Source of the DNA: Papilionanthe hookeriana x Papilionanthe teres
Lineage: Eukaryota > Streptophyta > Magnoliopsida > Asparagales > Orchidaceae
DNA: 64,000 nucleotides
NCBI GenBank assembly: GCA_022702705.1
Contig: CM040428.1
Span: forward strand, 97,785,805-97,849,804
Reading direction: 5' to 3'
The position numbers and the translations under genes were made by a program. The notes beneath the pieces were generated by a model. It searched no databases and had not been told where the DNA came from. It saw only the letters and a list, made by a program, of their open reading frames with translations. Positions 32,192 to 42,749 of the stretch are shown one piece after another (positions within the stretch are counted from its first letter, which is position 1; each line of letters starts with the position of its first letter).

Positions 32192-33460
32192 ATATGACTA
32201 AAAATGATGAATCTTATGGTCCATCAATTGAAAAACCTCCTGAACTTGAGTTAAAAATAATTCTGGATCATTTGAAGTATGTTTTTCTGGGTGAATCCTT
32301 AACCTTGCCTGTTATAATTTCATCTTAATTTACTGAAAAAGAAGACGAGAGTTTGCTTGAAATTTTGAAGAAGTATAAAAAAACCTATGGATGGACAATT
32401 ACTGATATTAAAGGAATCAGTCCTTCAAATTGTATACACAGAATCCTTGTGGAAGATAATTGCAAACCTCAGGCTGATCCCTAAAGGAGATTAAATCCTA
32501 TCATGAAAGATGTTGTTAAGAAAAAAAATTTGAAGTGGTTGGATGCTAGAATTATATACCCTATTTCAGATAGTGCATGGGTTAGTCCTATTCACTGTGT
32601 TCCTAATAGAGGAGGAGTAACTGTGACTCAATGAAAAGAATGAAATGATTCCAACAAGATAAGTTACGGGATGGAGAATATGCATTGATTATAGAAAATT
32701 AAATCTTGCCACAAGGAAAGATCATTTTCCACTCCCATTTCTGGATCAGATGCTGGATAGACTGGTTGGGCAAAAATACTTTTGATTTCTGGATGGATAT
32801 ACTGGTTACCACCAAATTAAAATTGCTCCTGAGGATCAAGAGAAAACTTTGTTTATCAGTCCTTATGGTATGTTTTCTTTTAGAAGAATGCCCTTTGGTT
32901 TAAGTAATGCCCCTGCTATATTTTAGAGATGTATGATGGCTATTTTCTGTGATTTAATTGAAAAAGGGATTGAAGTTTTTGTGGATGACTTTTTAGTGTT
33001 TCGAATTTCATTTGAATCATGTTTAGAACATTTATCTAAAGTTCTAAAATGCTGTGAAGAAGCTAATTTAGTTCTTAACTAGGAAAAATGTCAATTTATG
33101 GTAGCATGTGGAATTGTATTAGGAAATCAGATTTCAGAAAAAGGTTTGGAGGTAGATCCTAGAAAAATTCAAGTTATCTCTAATTTACCTTGCCTGACCA
33201 ATGTAAAGGGAATTAGAAGTTTTCTGGGACATGTTGGATTCTACAGGCATTACATCAAAGACTTTTCAAAGATTACAACACCTTTATGCCTTTTGCTGGA
33301 AAAGGATGTAATTTTTTATTTTGATGATGATTGCCTAAAAGCTTTTGAAACATTAAAAGAAAATTTAATCACTTCACCTATTATAATTTCACCAAATTAG
33401 GAAAAACATTTTGAATTAATGTGTGATGCTAGTGATTATGCTATTGGTTTTGTTTTGTGT
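32192..33460 (+). pseudogene. Reverse transcriptase of (+) Athila and start of RNase H
   Basis: Copies element RNA into DNA. The pre-RT linker has LELKIILDHLKYVFLG. RT parts: CIHRILVEDN, LKWLDARIIYPISDSAWVSPIH, then a frame change near 32620. The catalytic FVDDF lies at 32978-32992. The thumb/connection piece is open at 33098-33400, with IRSFLGHVGFYRHYIKDFSKIT and ALETLK-like text. The RNase H opens with MCDASDYAIGFVL at about 33420-33460 and is then cut: sequence jumps to the pre-integrase region, so most of RNase H is deleted. Several stops (for example 32482 and 32631). Confidence 0.85.
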
Positions 33461-34726
33461 CAAAGATATTGGTGTTGTTTCCGTGGTATGCCAACATAGT
33501 AAACTTTATTGTCGGTAATATTTACCCTATGATTTGACATACCTGGAAAAGAAGAAATTTCTGTTTGATGCTAAGTCTTATTTTTGGGATGACCCATTTC
33601 TATATAAATAAGGAAAGGATCTTATAATTTGAAGATGTGTACCTTTGCAAGAAACTTATGAAATTATTAAAAAATGTCATGATTCTGATTCCGGGGAAAT
33701 TTTGGAGTTGAAAGAACTGTATATAAAATCTTATAATTTGGATTTTATTGGCCTAAAATTTTTAAGGATGTGAATGCTTATATTAAAAATTGTGATAGAT
33801 GTCGGCGTGTAGGCAATATTTCTAGATGAAATGAGATGCCCCTCAATTATATGTTGGAAGTTGAATTATTTGATGTTTGGGGATTAGATTTCATGGGTCA
33901 ATTTACACCATCTTTCGGAAATGTTTATAGTTTGATAGCAGTAGACTATGTATCCAAATGGATTGAAGTTGTTGCTTTACCTCGATGTGATGCTCAAAGT
34001 GTTGCAAAGTTTTTAAGAAATAATATATTTTGCAGATTTGGAAAACCAAGAGTAATCATAACTTATGGGAGAAATCAATTTAAAAATGCGATTATTGAAA
34101 TGTTAGTAAAGAAATATCATATAAATCATCCTCAGACAAGTGGTTTTGTTAAATTATCCAATCATAAAATTAAAATAATATTGGAAAAGACTATTAATCC
34201 AAACAGAAAGGATTAGTCAATCAAACTGGATTATGCTTTGTGGGCCTATAAGATTGCCTATACAACCTCTATAGTAATGTCCCCACATAGGCTGATTTTT
34301 GGAAAAGCTTGTCATTTGCCTATTGAACTTAAGCATAAAGCATATTGGGCTATTAAAGAGTTCAATTACAATTTGAAAAATGCTGCTGAGAAAAGATTAT
34401 TGCAATTAAATGAGCTTGAAAAGATAACGAATGATTCTTATGAAAATGCTAAGATTTATAAGGAAAAGATGAAGTTATAGCATGATCGAAAGATTCTTAC
34501 TAAAAATATTGTGCCAGGACAGAAAGTTTTCCTATATAATGCAAGATTAAAAATTTTTTCTAGAAAACTTAAGTCCAGGTGGATGTGTCCATTTATTGTG
34601 ATTAAAGATTATTCCTCTAGAGCTGTGGATATTCAAGATCCTAAGAGTGGAAAATATTTAAAGCTAACGGTCATATACTTAAACCTTATTTTTCAGTCGA
34701 TCAACTTAAATTTGATGAGAATCTGA
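33461..34726 (+). pseudogene. Integrase of (+) Athila
   Basis: Zinc-binding part at about 33640-33830: the Cys pair is in NCDRCRRVGN and the His part is in another frame. Catalytic core in an open piece (33836-34216): first Asp in WGLDFMGQF; the usual second Asp (ISDGG-type motif) is replaced, reading IITYGRNQF; the Glu region reads TSGFVKLSNHK, also changed. So the DDE triad is lost. C-terminal pieces are open at 34238-34480 (LWAYKIAYTT, HLPIELEHKAYWAIK-like) and 34511-34726 (GQKVFLYNARLKIF, LKSRWMCPFIVIK). Stops at 34214 and 34478. Confidence 0.85.
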
Positions 34727-35223
34727 TGTTGGGTCACTCAGAATGAGTTCTGGGCATGTCAAGCTGAAGATGTTAAACCAAGCGCTTTGTGGGAGGCAAC
34801 CCATAGTAATCGGTGTGCTTTGCTTTATGTTTACTTTGTGTGCTTCGTTTGGTTTGTTTTTATGTTTTGGTGGTAGTATTTTGGAATTTTTATGTTATAA
34901 TAGTGTTTAATTGACCTTATTTTATGACTTAGAGGAGTCAGAATGAAATTTTGGACAATTCGCAGACTTGTGCTAAATTGTGCACTGGCGGTTAAGCACC
35001 GCCTAGTTGGAGCTTAGGCACGAGAGTTATGAAACAAGTGATAATTAAGGTTCTAGAAGCTATCTTGAGGAAGTGGTTTTGGAAGTTATTTTGGAGTTTT
35101 TACACGATTAAGGGTGGGTTTATGCACTTCTAAAGTCTATAAAAAAGCTCTAGATTATGAGAAACACTTGCCCCAAATCCTATTTTCATTCATGAGTCTT
35201 AAGAAGAGTGTTTTGAGCGCATC
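34727..35223 (+). other. Spacer with GC-rich near-palindrome and TATA box, (+) Athila
   Basis: Noncoding. CACTGGCGGTTAAGCACCGCC (34983-35003) and AGCTTAGGCACGA (to about 35025) form a degenerate GGCGCTTAAGCGCC module. About 115 bp on, TATAAAAAAG (35138-35147) precedes the small ORF by 86 bp. The (-) Athila has the same order and spacing. Confidence 0.55.
35138..35147 (+). promoter_or_regulatory. Internal TATA box, (+) Athila
   Basis: TATAAAAAAG in TCTATAAAAAAGCTC, 86 bp upstream of the ATG at 35224. The (-) Athila has TCTATAAAAAGC at the equivalent place (42438-42430, 98 bp before its ATG). Conservation in two diverged copies supports a real promoter element for the downstream ORFs. Confidence 0.45.
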
Positions 35224-35628
35224 ATGTCTTCATGGGTGAATGAGATCAAGAAGAAAGAGGTTTCCGACAAGAGTAAGTTTATTAGTGACAGTGCTAAAGA
35301 GTTATTCAATGGAGTTCTCAACGTTAGTATTCAAGGAATTTCAGAAATGATTGCAATGATCAAAGCCCGAGTGACTTCAATCGAAGCAAAGATTAATGAA
35401 ACTAATGCACATTTAGAGCATATGGGATGGCACCACAAGATGCAATTCAATCATACAATTCATGTGGAAGAAGCGAATAAGGTGATGTTCCTGAAAAACT
35501 AGTGGTTAGAAGAAGAAGATGTAAGAGTGTTCAATCATCACTCATTCTATCAGATTTATATTTCAGAATGGTCAAATGGAAATAATAGTGGTTCTGGATA
35601 TATTCCGCCTACTGGAGAGTGGAATTAA
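35224..35628 (+). pseudogene. Small coiled-coil-like ORF between integrase and env-position ORF, (+) Athila
   Basis: Not a family I recognise. Open for 92 codons from 35224, then after a stop (TAG at 35500) the frame continues to TGEWN and a TAA at about 35626. The middle has IQGISEMIAMIKARVTSIEAKINETN with hydrophobic heptad spacing, likely a coiled coil. The end has GSGYIPPTGEWN. The (-) Athila keeps the same protein (about 42340-41920), including VNETNARLAHVDWQLKMHFSHS, so it was a real gene of this Athila family. Confidence 0.6.
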
Positions 35629-36483
35629 GTAATAGTTTGATCTTGTGGTTTGTCTTGTGTATCTTATGTTTTATGTGTTTGATGTTTTAAGTGTTTATTA
35701 TTTTCTATTTGTGTTATGTTGCACTTTAATGTGAGATTGTTACATCTTAGTGATGTAAGGCTATCTTTATGATATTGAGTCCTTTTCTGTTTAAGGAATT
35801 TCATGTAAAGTGTTTGGATAGAAATTTTTAGTTTGTATTAAGTGTGATTTGTTTTTAATTAATATATGTTTGTGTTTGTGTGAAACTTGATTAGAATCGA
35901 TGGATATTAAAATTTGAAATTGCAGTATTGGGAGATTTATGGGGAAGAGAAAATTATTTTAAGAAGATTAAGGGTGATTAACTAAGTGGTTTAATGCATT
36001 TTCTAAATTGTGAAAGTCTTGGCACTAGCGGCTAAGCGCCAGAGAGCCGGCGCTTAAGCACCAGATTTCGAGGATAAGTGCCGAAGGCCTCGCGCTTAGG
36101 CGCCGGTTCGCAAAAATTGATTTTCAACAGTTAAAAACCCGAAAATCACCATTTTTAACTTAACCTTTCGTCTTCAACCTTTAATTTTAGCGAAAAAGGA
36201 GCCTAGGGCATCAAAATATTGGATCATTTGAAAGTCGATCTCAACAAAAATTGTTAGATTTTGATTCCTTATGGTATGAGCACTACTCCTAAGTAAAAAT
36301 TTATTATTTTCACCGTGTATTTTGAGTACATTTTCCAATATCCTAAAATCACTATTCATGGTGAAAATTTGAGGAAAAGGATGAGAAATTGCTTGGATTT
36401 AGTGGAAATTACTTTTGGAAGTTAATTTAGCAAGTTTAGTTTGATTTTGGTATTTATAGTGAATTTTTCGTGAATTTTTAGAG
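35629..36483 (+). other. Spacer before env-position ORF, with palindrome module, (+) Athila
   Basis: AT-rich noncoding DNA. A GC-rich module at 36018-36108 holds CTAGCGGCTAAGCGCCAGAG, CCGGCGCTTAAGCACCAG and GCGCTTAGGCGCCGG: three half-sites of the GGCGCTTAAGCGCC type. TATTTATA at 36451-36458 lies 26 bp before the next ATG. No gene is seen. Confidence 0.5.
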
Positions 36484-37589
36484 ATGGCTCCAAAGTCAAT
36501 GCGCGCGAGAGAAAACATGAGATTTGATTCTGACAAGTTTGTTAGTGTAAGGGCTGAGGAACGATATGTTGATGCACTACAATCACATAAATTGATTCCT
36601 GAACGTGTGTTTAGTAAGCCAGGAGAAGTTATTGAGGAGATGATTTCTAGAAGGAATTTGGAGAATTACTACTGCTTCTCCACTGTTGTTGTTGTTACTG
36701 TGGTCAGAGAGTTTTATGCAAACTTTCCTGCAGCAGAAGAAAATTTGGTGATGGTGAGAAGGCAAGAAGTTCATTTTACATCTGTGGTAATCAATGTCAT
36801 TTATCGACTGTCTCTTGATATGTTTTGTTTTTATTCTAACTATCATCCTAATGGGGGAGATTTAGATGAGATAATGACATTTCTGACTGATTGAAGAGGA
36901 TTATGGAAGATAACTATTGATAGAAGAGTCAATTTCCAGACCTCTAAGTTAAATACCACTTCTAAAGCATGGCATTATTTTATCTCATATAAGATGTTGC
37001 CTTCAAGTCATACTAGTGAAGATACAAGGGAGAGAGCTGTGTTGAACTATTGCATTCAGCAAGAGAAGCCTATAGATATTCGAGTAATCATTTATGATTT
37101 CCTTCCTTGATTCATTCATTATGTGAGCGGCCTGGTGTAAAATTTGAAACTTGGGAAGAGATCTTTCAGCCTTTGAAACCAATTACCAGTGTAAACGTTG
37201 GAGCTTACACTGTACATTCAGAGTTTGCCTGGAAAGGAGGATTTGGTAAGGCTTCTACTGCTTCTACTTCTGCTTCTGCTGCTTCAACTTCCTGTGCTAC
37301 TACTTCGAGAGCTTCATCATCTAGTGATTCACAGACTGGTTTGTTAAGAAAGATTTTGAAGAAGGTGAGTCTTACTCGTGAGCATATTAGAGGCATAGAT
37401 GGTAAGATGGATAATATGAAAAGATATATTGTAAAGCATGATGAATACGAGGAGAATTATCAGCATTATTTAGATAGATTGATTAGAGGTGATATGAGTG
37501 TTGAGATGCCCCCTCATCCATTCTATATACCTTATGTGTCATCCAGAGATTGGAACGAGCAAGATGATGATGATGATGAGGATGATTAG
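36484..37589 (+). pseudogene. Env-position ORF of (+) Athila ('putative plant transposon protein' type)
   Basis: Athila elements carry an ORF of debated function in the env position, often annotated as a plant transposon protein. Start ATG at 36484. First piece (to a TGA at 36892-36894) has RFDSDKFVSVRAEERYVDAL, KLIPERVFSKPGEVIE and VREFYANFPAAEEN. The same frame goes on with SKAWHYFISYKMLPSSHTSE and RAVLNYCIQQEKPIDIRVII before shifting near 37107. The last piece (37107-37589) has a Ser/Thr/Ala-rich stretch, a coiled-coil-like segment (RKILKKVSLTREHIRGID) and an acidic end of Asp/Glu repeats. No clear signal peptide, so a true envelope role is not supported. One stop and one frameshift break it. 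Confidence 0.75.
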
Positions 37590-39139
37590 TTGATTATTTT
37601 ATGTGTTACTGAGTTTTTGTTGATGAACGTATGTATGTTATGTCTTGGGTTTTATTTTGACATTGTGTTTTTTATGTGAACTCTGGTAGTATACTTATTA
37701 TAGTTGGACTATTTGTGTATATTCAGATGTGTCTTTGTTGGATTGTTATTCTATATGTTGCTTTGTAATATTTGTGTAGGAGTAAATGTTTTAATGTGTA
37801 TGTTGTGTCAGAGTTTTTATTGTGTACCTTAGTTCCAAAATTGTTAGGAGATTATGGAAAACTATTAAAAGCTATTATTTGAAAACTACATGCTTAAAAT
37901 TTTTCAAAATCTACTACTACCATTTATTATCTAGTATTGGTTTGATTTCAGTTATTTTAAGTTGGTGTATATTTGCTTTGAAATCCTCTACTACTATAGA
38001 AGTCTTTTGAAATTTTTACTTTTCTTTTTATTAAAATTTTGAATTTGATTTCTTTTTACTCCTATTTTTAAATTTTTATACTTGCTTATTTAGGATATTA
38101 AGATTCCTGCAAGCGTGTTATGTTAGTTTTTAATTCTCACATATGTATCATTTCTTGTGATTAAATGTTTTATCTTAACTAAAAATTAAAATTTGGGGGG
38201 GGGGATTTTGAAAACAGAAAATTTTCAAAAACATAAAATTTTATTTGATCTAAAAAATTCTTAAAATTAATTGAATTTTTTATTGAAAACAATTATGTAT
38301 ATGAAGTTATATTAGGGGAACAAAATTTTAAATATAAAAATGAATAAGAGAATTTAGTTAAAATTTATAGTAATAATGAAAAATTTAAAGTTAAAATTTT
38401 CTTAGTAAAGAAGCGTTAAATACAGTTCAACTATCTTTAGTAAGAAATATTGTATTTTTAGATAAATAAAAAATTTGACTTTTATTCTTCAAAGCTTAAA
38501 TTTCTTTTATTGAGGAATAGTTTTCAAATACTATTATTATGATTTTTAAGTGAAAGATGTATATCAGACCTTTATTTTAAATGGAAGGGTAGAATTCAAA
38601 ATCTTTAAAGGCCTATCCACATATAGTAATCCTTGCCTTATAAAAAAAAGAAGAAGAAAACAAAAGAAAAGAAAAGAAAAAGAAAAAGAAAAAGAAAAAA
38701 AAAGTCAAAAATAGTATGTGAAAAAGAAGGAGAAGTTTGAGGATTTAAGAGCTTAATCAAAAAGTGGTTCCATACCTAAAGTATAAGATAAAAGTTTTGA
38801 GAAAATCTAAATCTTAATGTTATAATACAGTAAGTAAAATTATTTTCAAGTAAAGATTTTAAGTGAGAAAAATATGTGTGTGAATCCTATATTTTGAAGA
38901 ATCTAAAATTATTTCTGAATTAGATAGAAACCTATATTTTACATTATCCTTTACTTAAGAACTTTCTAAACTTTAAGTTGGTCTTAATTACTGAAATTTT
39001 TTCTAAATTGGACTGTTCCATTTTTAGAACATAATTTTCTTATCTTCCAAAGAAACTCATTACATAATTTTCACGCTTAAATTTTCTATGTGATTAAGAG
39101 TCACTTGAGGATAAGTAACATTTTAAGTATGGGAGATTT
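37590..39139 (+). other. Long AT-rich 3' untranslated region and PPT, (+) Athila
   Basis: About 1.55 kb with no supported gene. A run of 10 G's follows AAAATTT at about 38194-38206, and a purine-only GA-rich tract is at about 38641-38705. The polypurine tract for plus-strand priming is likely AAGTATGGGAGATT just before the LTR start at 39140. Confidence 0.55.
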
Positions 39140-40931
39140 TGATACACCTAAAATATAGAGTGTTTTTATGCACAATTATATACCAATTTTTTATCATATT
39201 GCACTTTAATGGAAGGAATTTTTTGTTTTTCTTGCAGGTATGATGAAAATAAGTGATTATGATGAAAGGGCCAAAATTGGATCAAATTTGGAGCAAAAAA
39301 ATGAAAAAAAATGAAAATTGGGCTTTGGCGGCTAAGCGCCAACTGGTCGTCGCTTAAGTGCCACAGTTAAAAATCAATTTTTTTTTATTTTTGGCTATAA
39401 TTTCAAGGGGTGTTTGAAGCAACTTCTGGTTGTGACTTCCTTAACTTCCCATTGGCAGCAAATTTGAATAAAGGGATGCATCTTTTGGTGGGTACGTTGA
39501 ATCTGAACATGATTTAAAGAGACACCAAGGCACCTTTTGGATTAGTATTAAAATTATGTCATGAGAGTCTTTGGTAGTGGTGTGTGAGTCTACTCTTCTA
39601 GTGTTCAGTGTCATCTTCTATTTTCAAAGAGTTTTACTTTCAGTCTTTCTTTGTTTAAAGTCTTTTAGAGAGTTAGTTAGTTTAGTTTTGGAGGAGAAAG
39701 GGTTGGTGTGAAACTTTCTTTCCACCAATTTTTCTTTCATCCATTTATCTAGTTCTTATCAAATTCTAAAGTCAGAGTTGGAGTAAACAGAGTTGGGCTC
39801 CAACATCTGTGGTGTTGTCCTGTGGAAACTCAAGTTTCAAAGGAACTTCCAGAGTTATGTGGAGAGGATTTCCAGATAATTGTCTGCTTTTGTTTTTATA
39901 TTTAGTTTTTCTTGTTGTGTTTTCTTTATGATTTCTATTTTCAAATCAATGTGTGCTTGTGTTTTCTCTATGAATTCTGTGTAGTTTTCTTTAACTTTAT
40001 CTTTCTTAAATGAAGAAGTAATTAAATTTTGTAGGATTGTTGTGGAATGTATAAGTGTTTAAAGTTGGAATAAGTTGTGAAGATTTAATTCCATGAAGTT
40101 AATATACTTCTTAATTTGGCCAGTTAAAATGTTAAAATTTGCTGTGAGATTATGTAAGATCCAATGTGGTATTGTCTCAAACAACAATTGGTAAAAATCA
40201 CATGTAATTATATCGTTGAGAATTGCAGTCCATATAACTGTATGCAATATATTAGGAGATATGTTTTTAATGGGGGGTAAAATTAGAGAACTATAGAGTG
40301 GCAGGCTAAAGTTCCCTAATTTGGTTAGATATTTTAAATGTTGTTATGAGAAGTTAGCCCCCAGGTGGAGGAAATCGAGAGAACTCTAGAGTGAGAGCTG
40401 GTATCTTCCCTGCCTAACCATTTTCAAAATTTTAAAATTTCAAATTTACCAATGTTCTTTATAGAACCAAGTAAGGGTAAAGAATAAATTTGCTCCTATT
40501 TGTCATAACAAATTTAAATACTTCCACAACAATACTTTCATAATTATTACTACTTTATAAGAGAAAAAAAAGATATTTTATTTCCTATTATTTTAAATCG
40601 TGTTTTAAAGTTCTGATAATTTTCATTTCCTGCTTAGCTTTTTAACAAAACTACCAAAAACAACTTTCAAACTTTACAAATCAAAACATACTTTCAAAAG
40701 TCATTTAAAAAGTAAAAATATAATTTTCTTAATTCTTTAAAAAGTTTTAACATTTCCCTGTGGGTTTAATATCTCGTCGCTTAATCAAAAAGTCCTATAT
40801 TACTTGATAAACAATATGTATACTTGCGTAGTATCCCATATTATAAAATCATAATATTCATATCTAAGTCATCAGCACATATATTCTTTGTGGAGTCAAG
40901 TTTTTGGTACACGTATATTTATCAGGGATCA
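39140..40931 (+). repeat. 3' LTR of (+) Athila (1.79 kb)
   Basis: Starts TGATACACCTAAAATATAGAG and ends GGGATCA. The start matches the LTR start of the (-) Athila (46643 down) and the end matches the 5' LTR remnant at 29618-29713. It contains a GC-rich module (TGGCGGCTAAGCGCCAAC...CGCTTAAGTGCCA, 39325-39363) about 190 bp from its start. The bases after it (GTGAA) are env-position coding sequence of the (-) Athila. Confidence 0.85.
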
Positions 40932-41090
40932 GTGAATAATTAAAACATTCACTTCTTCACCTAAATTTCTAAAACAATGCTCGGGTATTAACTTTCTTGA
41001 TTGCAGTGCACCTGCAAAACAATCTAGAGCTTTAGAACTCACAAACTTGTTTTAATCGAATGTAGCCATCCCCATGCTCCTTTTCATTAT
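40932..41090 (-). pseudogene. Env-position ORF of (-) Athila, N-terminal fragment
   Basis: Reading the - strand from about 41090: an ATG region, then KFVSSKALDCFAGAL and QSRKLIPEHCFRNLGEE, aligning with KFVSVRAEERYVDAL and QSHKLIPERVFSKPGE of the (+) Athila. It stops at 40932, exactly where the (+) Athila LTR ends, so the break is the insertion. A stop lies before the KFVSS segment. No more of this ORF is found in the window. Confidence 0.75.
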
Positions 41091-41786
41091 TAGTGTCATT
41101 CTAAAGATTACAAAAAATTTATAAGAAATTCTAAAATCAACTCAATTTTAATAGATCTATCTTATAAAAGCTTAAACTCACATTTCAATGCAAAATTCAT
41201 CAATTTTCATCAAATTTTCACCAAGAATAGTAATTTTTTTAATTTTTCATAATGAACTCAAAATCCATTGTGAAAAAAAAAATTTACATAAAAGAGAAAC
41301 TCTAACCTTAAGAAGATGAAATCGAACAAATTTGGCTTAAATCCACGAAGAAATCTTAACTTATAGGGATGCCCTAGGTGTAAAAATGTGAAAGCTTGAG
41401 GAAGAAAATGATGATAGAGAAGAAAATGGTGGTTCTCGACACTTAAAGCCACCATAAACTATTTTTCATGAACTGGCGCTTAAGAGTGACTGTTTTCACG
41501 CTTAGGCACCATGCTCTCAGGTTTACTCGTGCTTAAACGCAGGTTTTGGCGCTTGGGCGCCAGTGCAGAAATTTTGTTATTTCAAAATTATGATTTAAAT
41601 GCAAATTTTCCCAAGTTAACAACTCTCACATGGTCTTAAATAATTCGTAATAACAATTTCTTCCCATTCTCTCTTCTTTCTCAAGAAATCTCAACTTTTC
41701 ATAATTTAGATTCGATCACAATAACATGAATATTTTCACACAAACATAAAACTTTCATTAACATATATTCAACATGTGCAAACACT
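41091..41786 (-). other. Spacer before env-position ORF, (-) Athila
   Basis: AT-rich noncoding DNA. Contains a GC-rich module at about 41463-41563 with GGCGCTTAAGAG, CACGCTTAGGCACC, CGTGCTTAAACGCAGG and TTGGCGCTTGGGCGCCAG, the same place as the module at 36018-36108 in the (+) copy. The 65-codon frame 41455-41258 is not conserved in the other copy and is not supported. Confidence 0.5.
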
Positions 41787-42340
41787 TCACATGTCTAATC
41801 TCCACTCCAATAAGTTATGGATAAGATACTTTCTAAATTCATCATAACACAAGACAAACTTACATAAACGCATAACAAAAGCATACACAATCACATAAGC
41901 AAACAAATACAAACAAACTAAACAAAGAACATAATTCCATTCTCTATTAGGTGAAATATATCCTTGACATTTAGTTGTTTCTGCTAAACCATTGGAACAT
42001 AGATTTTGATAACACAGATGATGTTGAAGAACTCTGATAGAAACCTCTTTAATCCACCTATTTGTTCGATGCATCACCTTGTCCGCTTCTTCAAAATAAC
42101 TTGAATGACTGAAGTGCATTTTGAGTTGCCAATCAACATGTGCTAAACGTGCATTAGTTTCATTTACCTTTTCCTCAATTAAAGCCACATCAACCTCAAT
42201 TTTTGCAATCTTCTCTGAATTCCTTCAATACTAATGGCTAGGAATCCATTATTAACTCTTGCACACTTGACTTATAATTTTCTTCTTGAAAGCTTCCTCC
42301 TTTTCTTCAAATCATACTCCTATGAAGGCATCTTTGCCAT
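41787..42340 (-). pseudogene. Small coiled-coil-like ORF of (-) Athila
   Basis: Counterpart of 35224-35628. The ATG is at 42340. After early stops, the frame from 42188 holds EEKVNETNARLAHVDWQLKM and SYFEEADKVMHRTNRWIKE, which match INETNAHLEHMGWHHKM and HVEEANKVM of the (+) copy. A C-terminal piece includes GYISPNREWN. The rest, to 41787, is read-through into noncoding sequence. The conservation pattern (amino acids kept while bases differ) supports a real protein in the ancestor. Function unknown. Confidence 0.6.
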
Positions 42341-42429
42341 CTTATCACTCCTTACAACTCAAATCTTCCTTCTCTTGGACTTAAGAATAAAAATTTTTGA
42401 ATGGGGCACATTCTTTCTTCAATTCCATG

Positions 42430-42438
42430 CTTTTTATA
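42430..42438 (-). promoter_or_regulatory. Internal TATA box, (-) Athila
   Basis: TATAAAAAG, read on the - strand in TCTATAAAAAGCATGG, 98 bp upstream of the ATG at 42340. A GC-rich module (42592-42554) lies about 116-154 bp further upstream, as in the (+) copy. Confidence 0.45.
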
Positions 42439-42440
42439 GA

Positions 42441-42749
42441 CTTTTTTAGAGCCTATACCCACTTCCCACCTCTAAAACCACCAAATAACTTTCAAGACCA
42501 ATTTCCTATGTTTAATTATTCTAAAAGATCATTTAGGCACATTTTATAACTACGGCGCTTAAGAGCCAGTTTTGGCTGCTAAGGCGCCAATGCTCAGATT
42601 AGCACAGGTCAGCTTAACATCCAGATACTCATTCTTACATGTCTAAGACATCATTCAAAGTCTTAAAATTATCACAAAATGTTCAAAATACTATCACAAC
42701 CCTCTAAAACAAGTACAACAACAACAATCAAAACAGAAGCAAGTCATCG
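42441..42749 (-). other. Spacer after integrase with palindrome module, (-) Athila
   Basis: Noncoding. The module reads TTGGCGCCTTAGCAGCCAAAAC then TGGCTCTTAAGCGCCG on the - strand (about 42592-42554). It has no gene. Confidence 0.5.

Larger units (their letters stand above)
29618..40931 (+). mobile_element. Athila-like Ty3/Gypsy retrotransposon, + strand, 5'-truncated
   Basis: About 11.3 kb. Layout: last 96 bp of the 5' LTR, primer site, gag, protease, RT, shortened RNase H, integrase, coiled-coil-like ORF, env-position ORF, long AT-rich 3' region, complete 3' LTR (39140-40931). The LTR ends GGGATCA and the primer site has the form for aspartate tRNA, both Athila features. Genes have many stops but keep single frames over long stretches. 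The right boundary cuts into the env-position ORF of the (-) Athila, so this element was inserted there. Confidence 0.85.

Noticed and set aside
38641..38705. GA-rich tract as the polypurine tract of the (+) Athila
   Set aside because: It lies about 440 bp from the LTR start. The short purine stretch right before 39140 fits better. This is a microsatellite-like tract.
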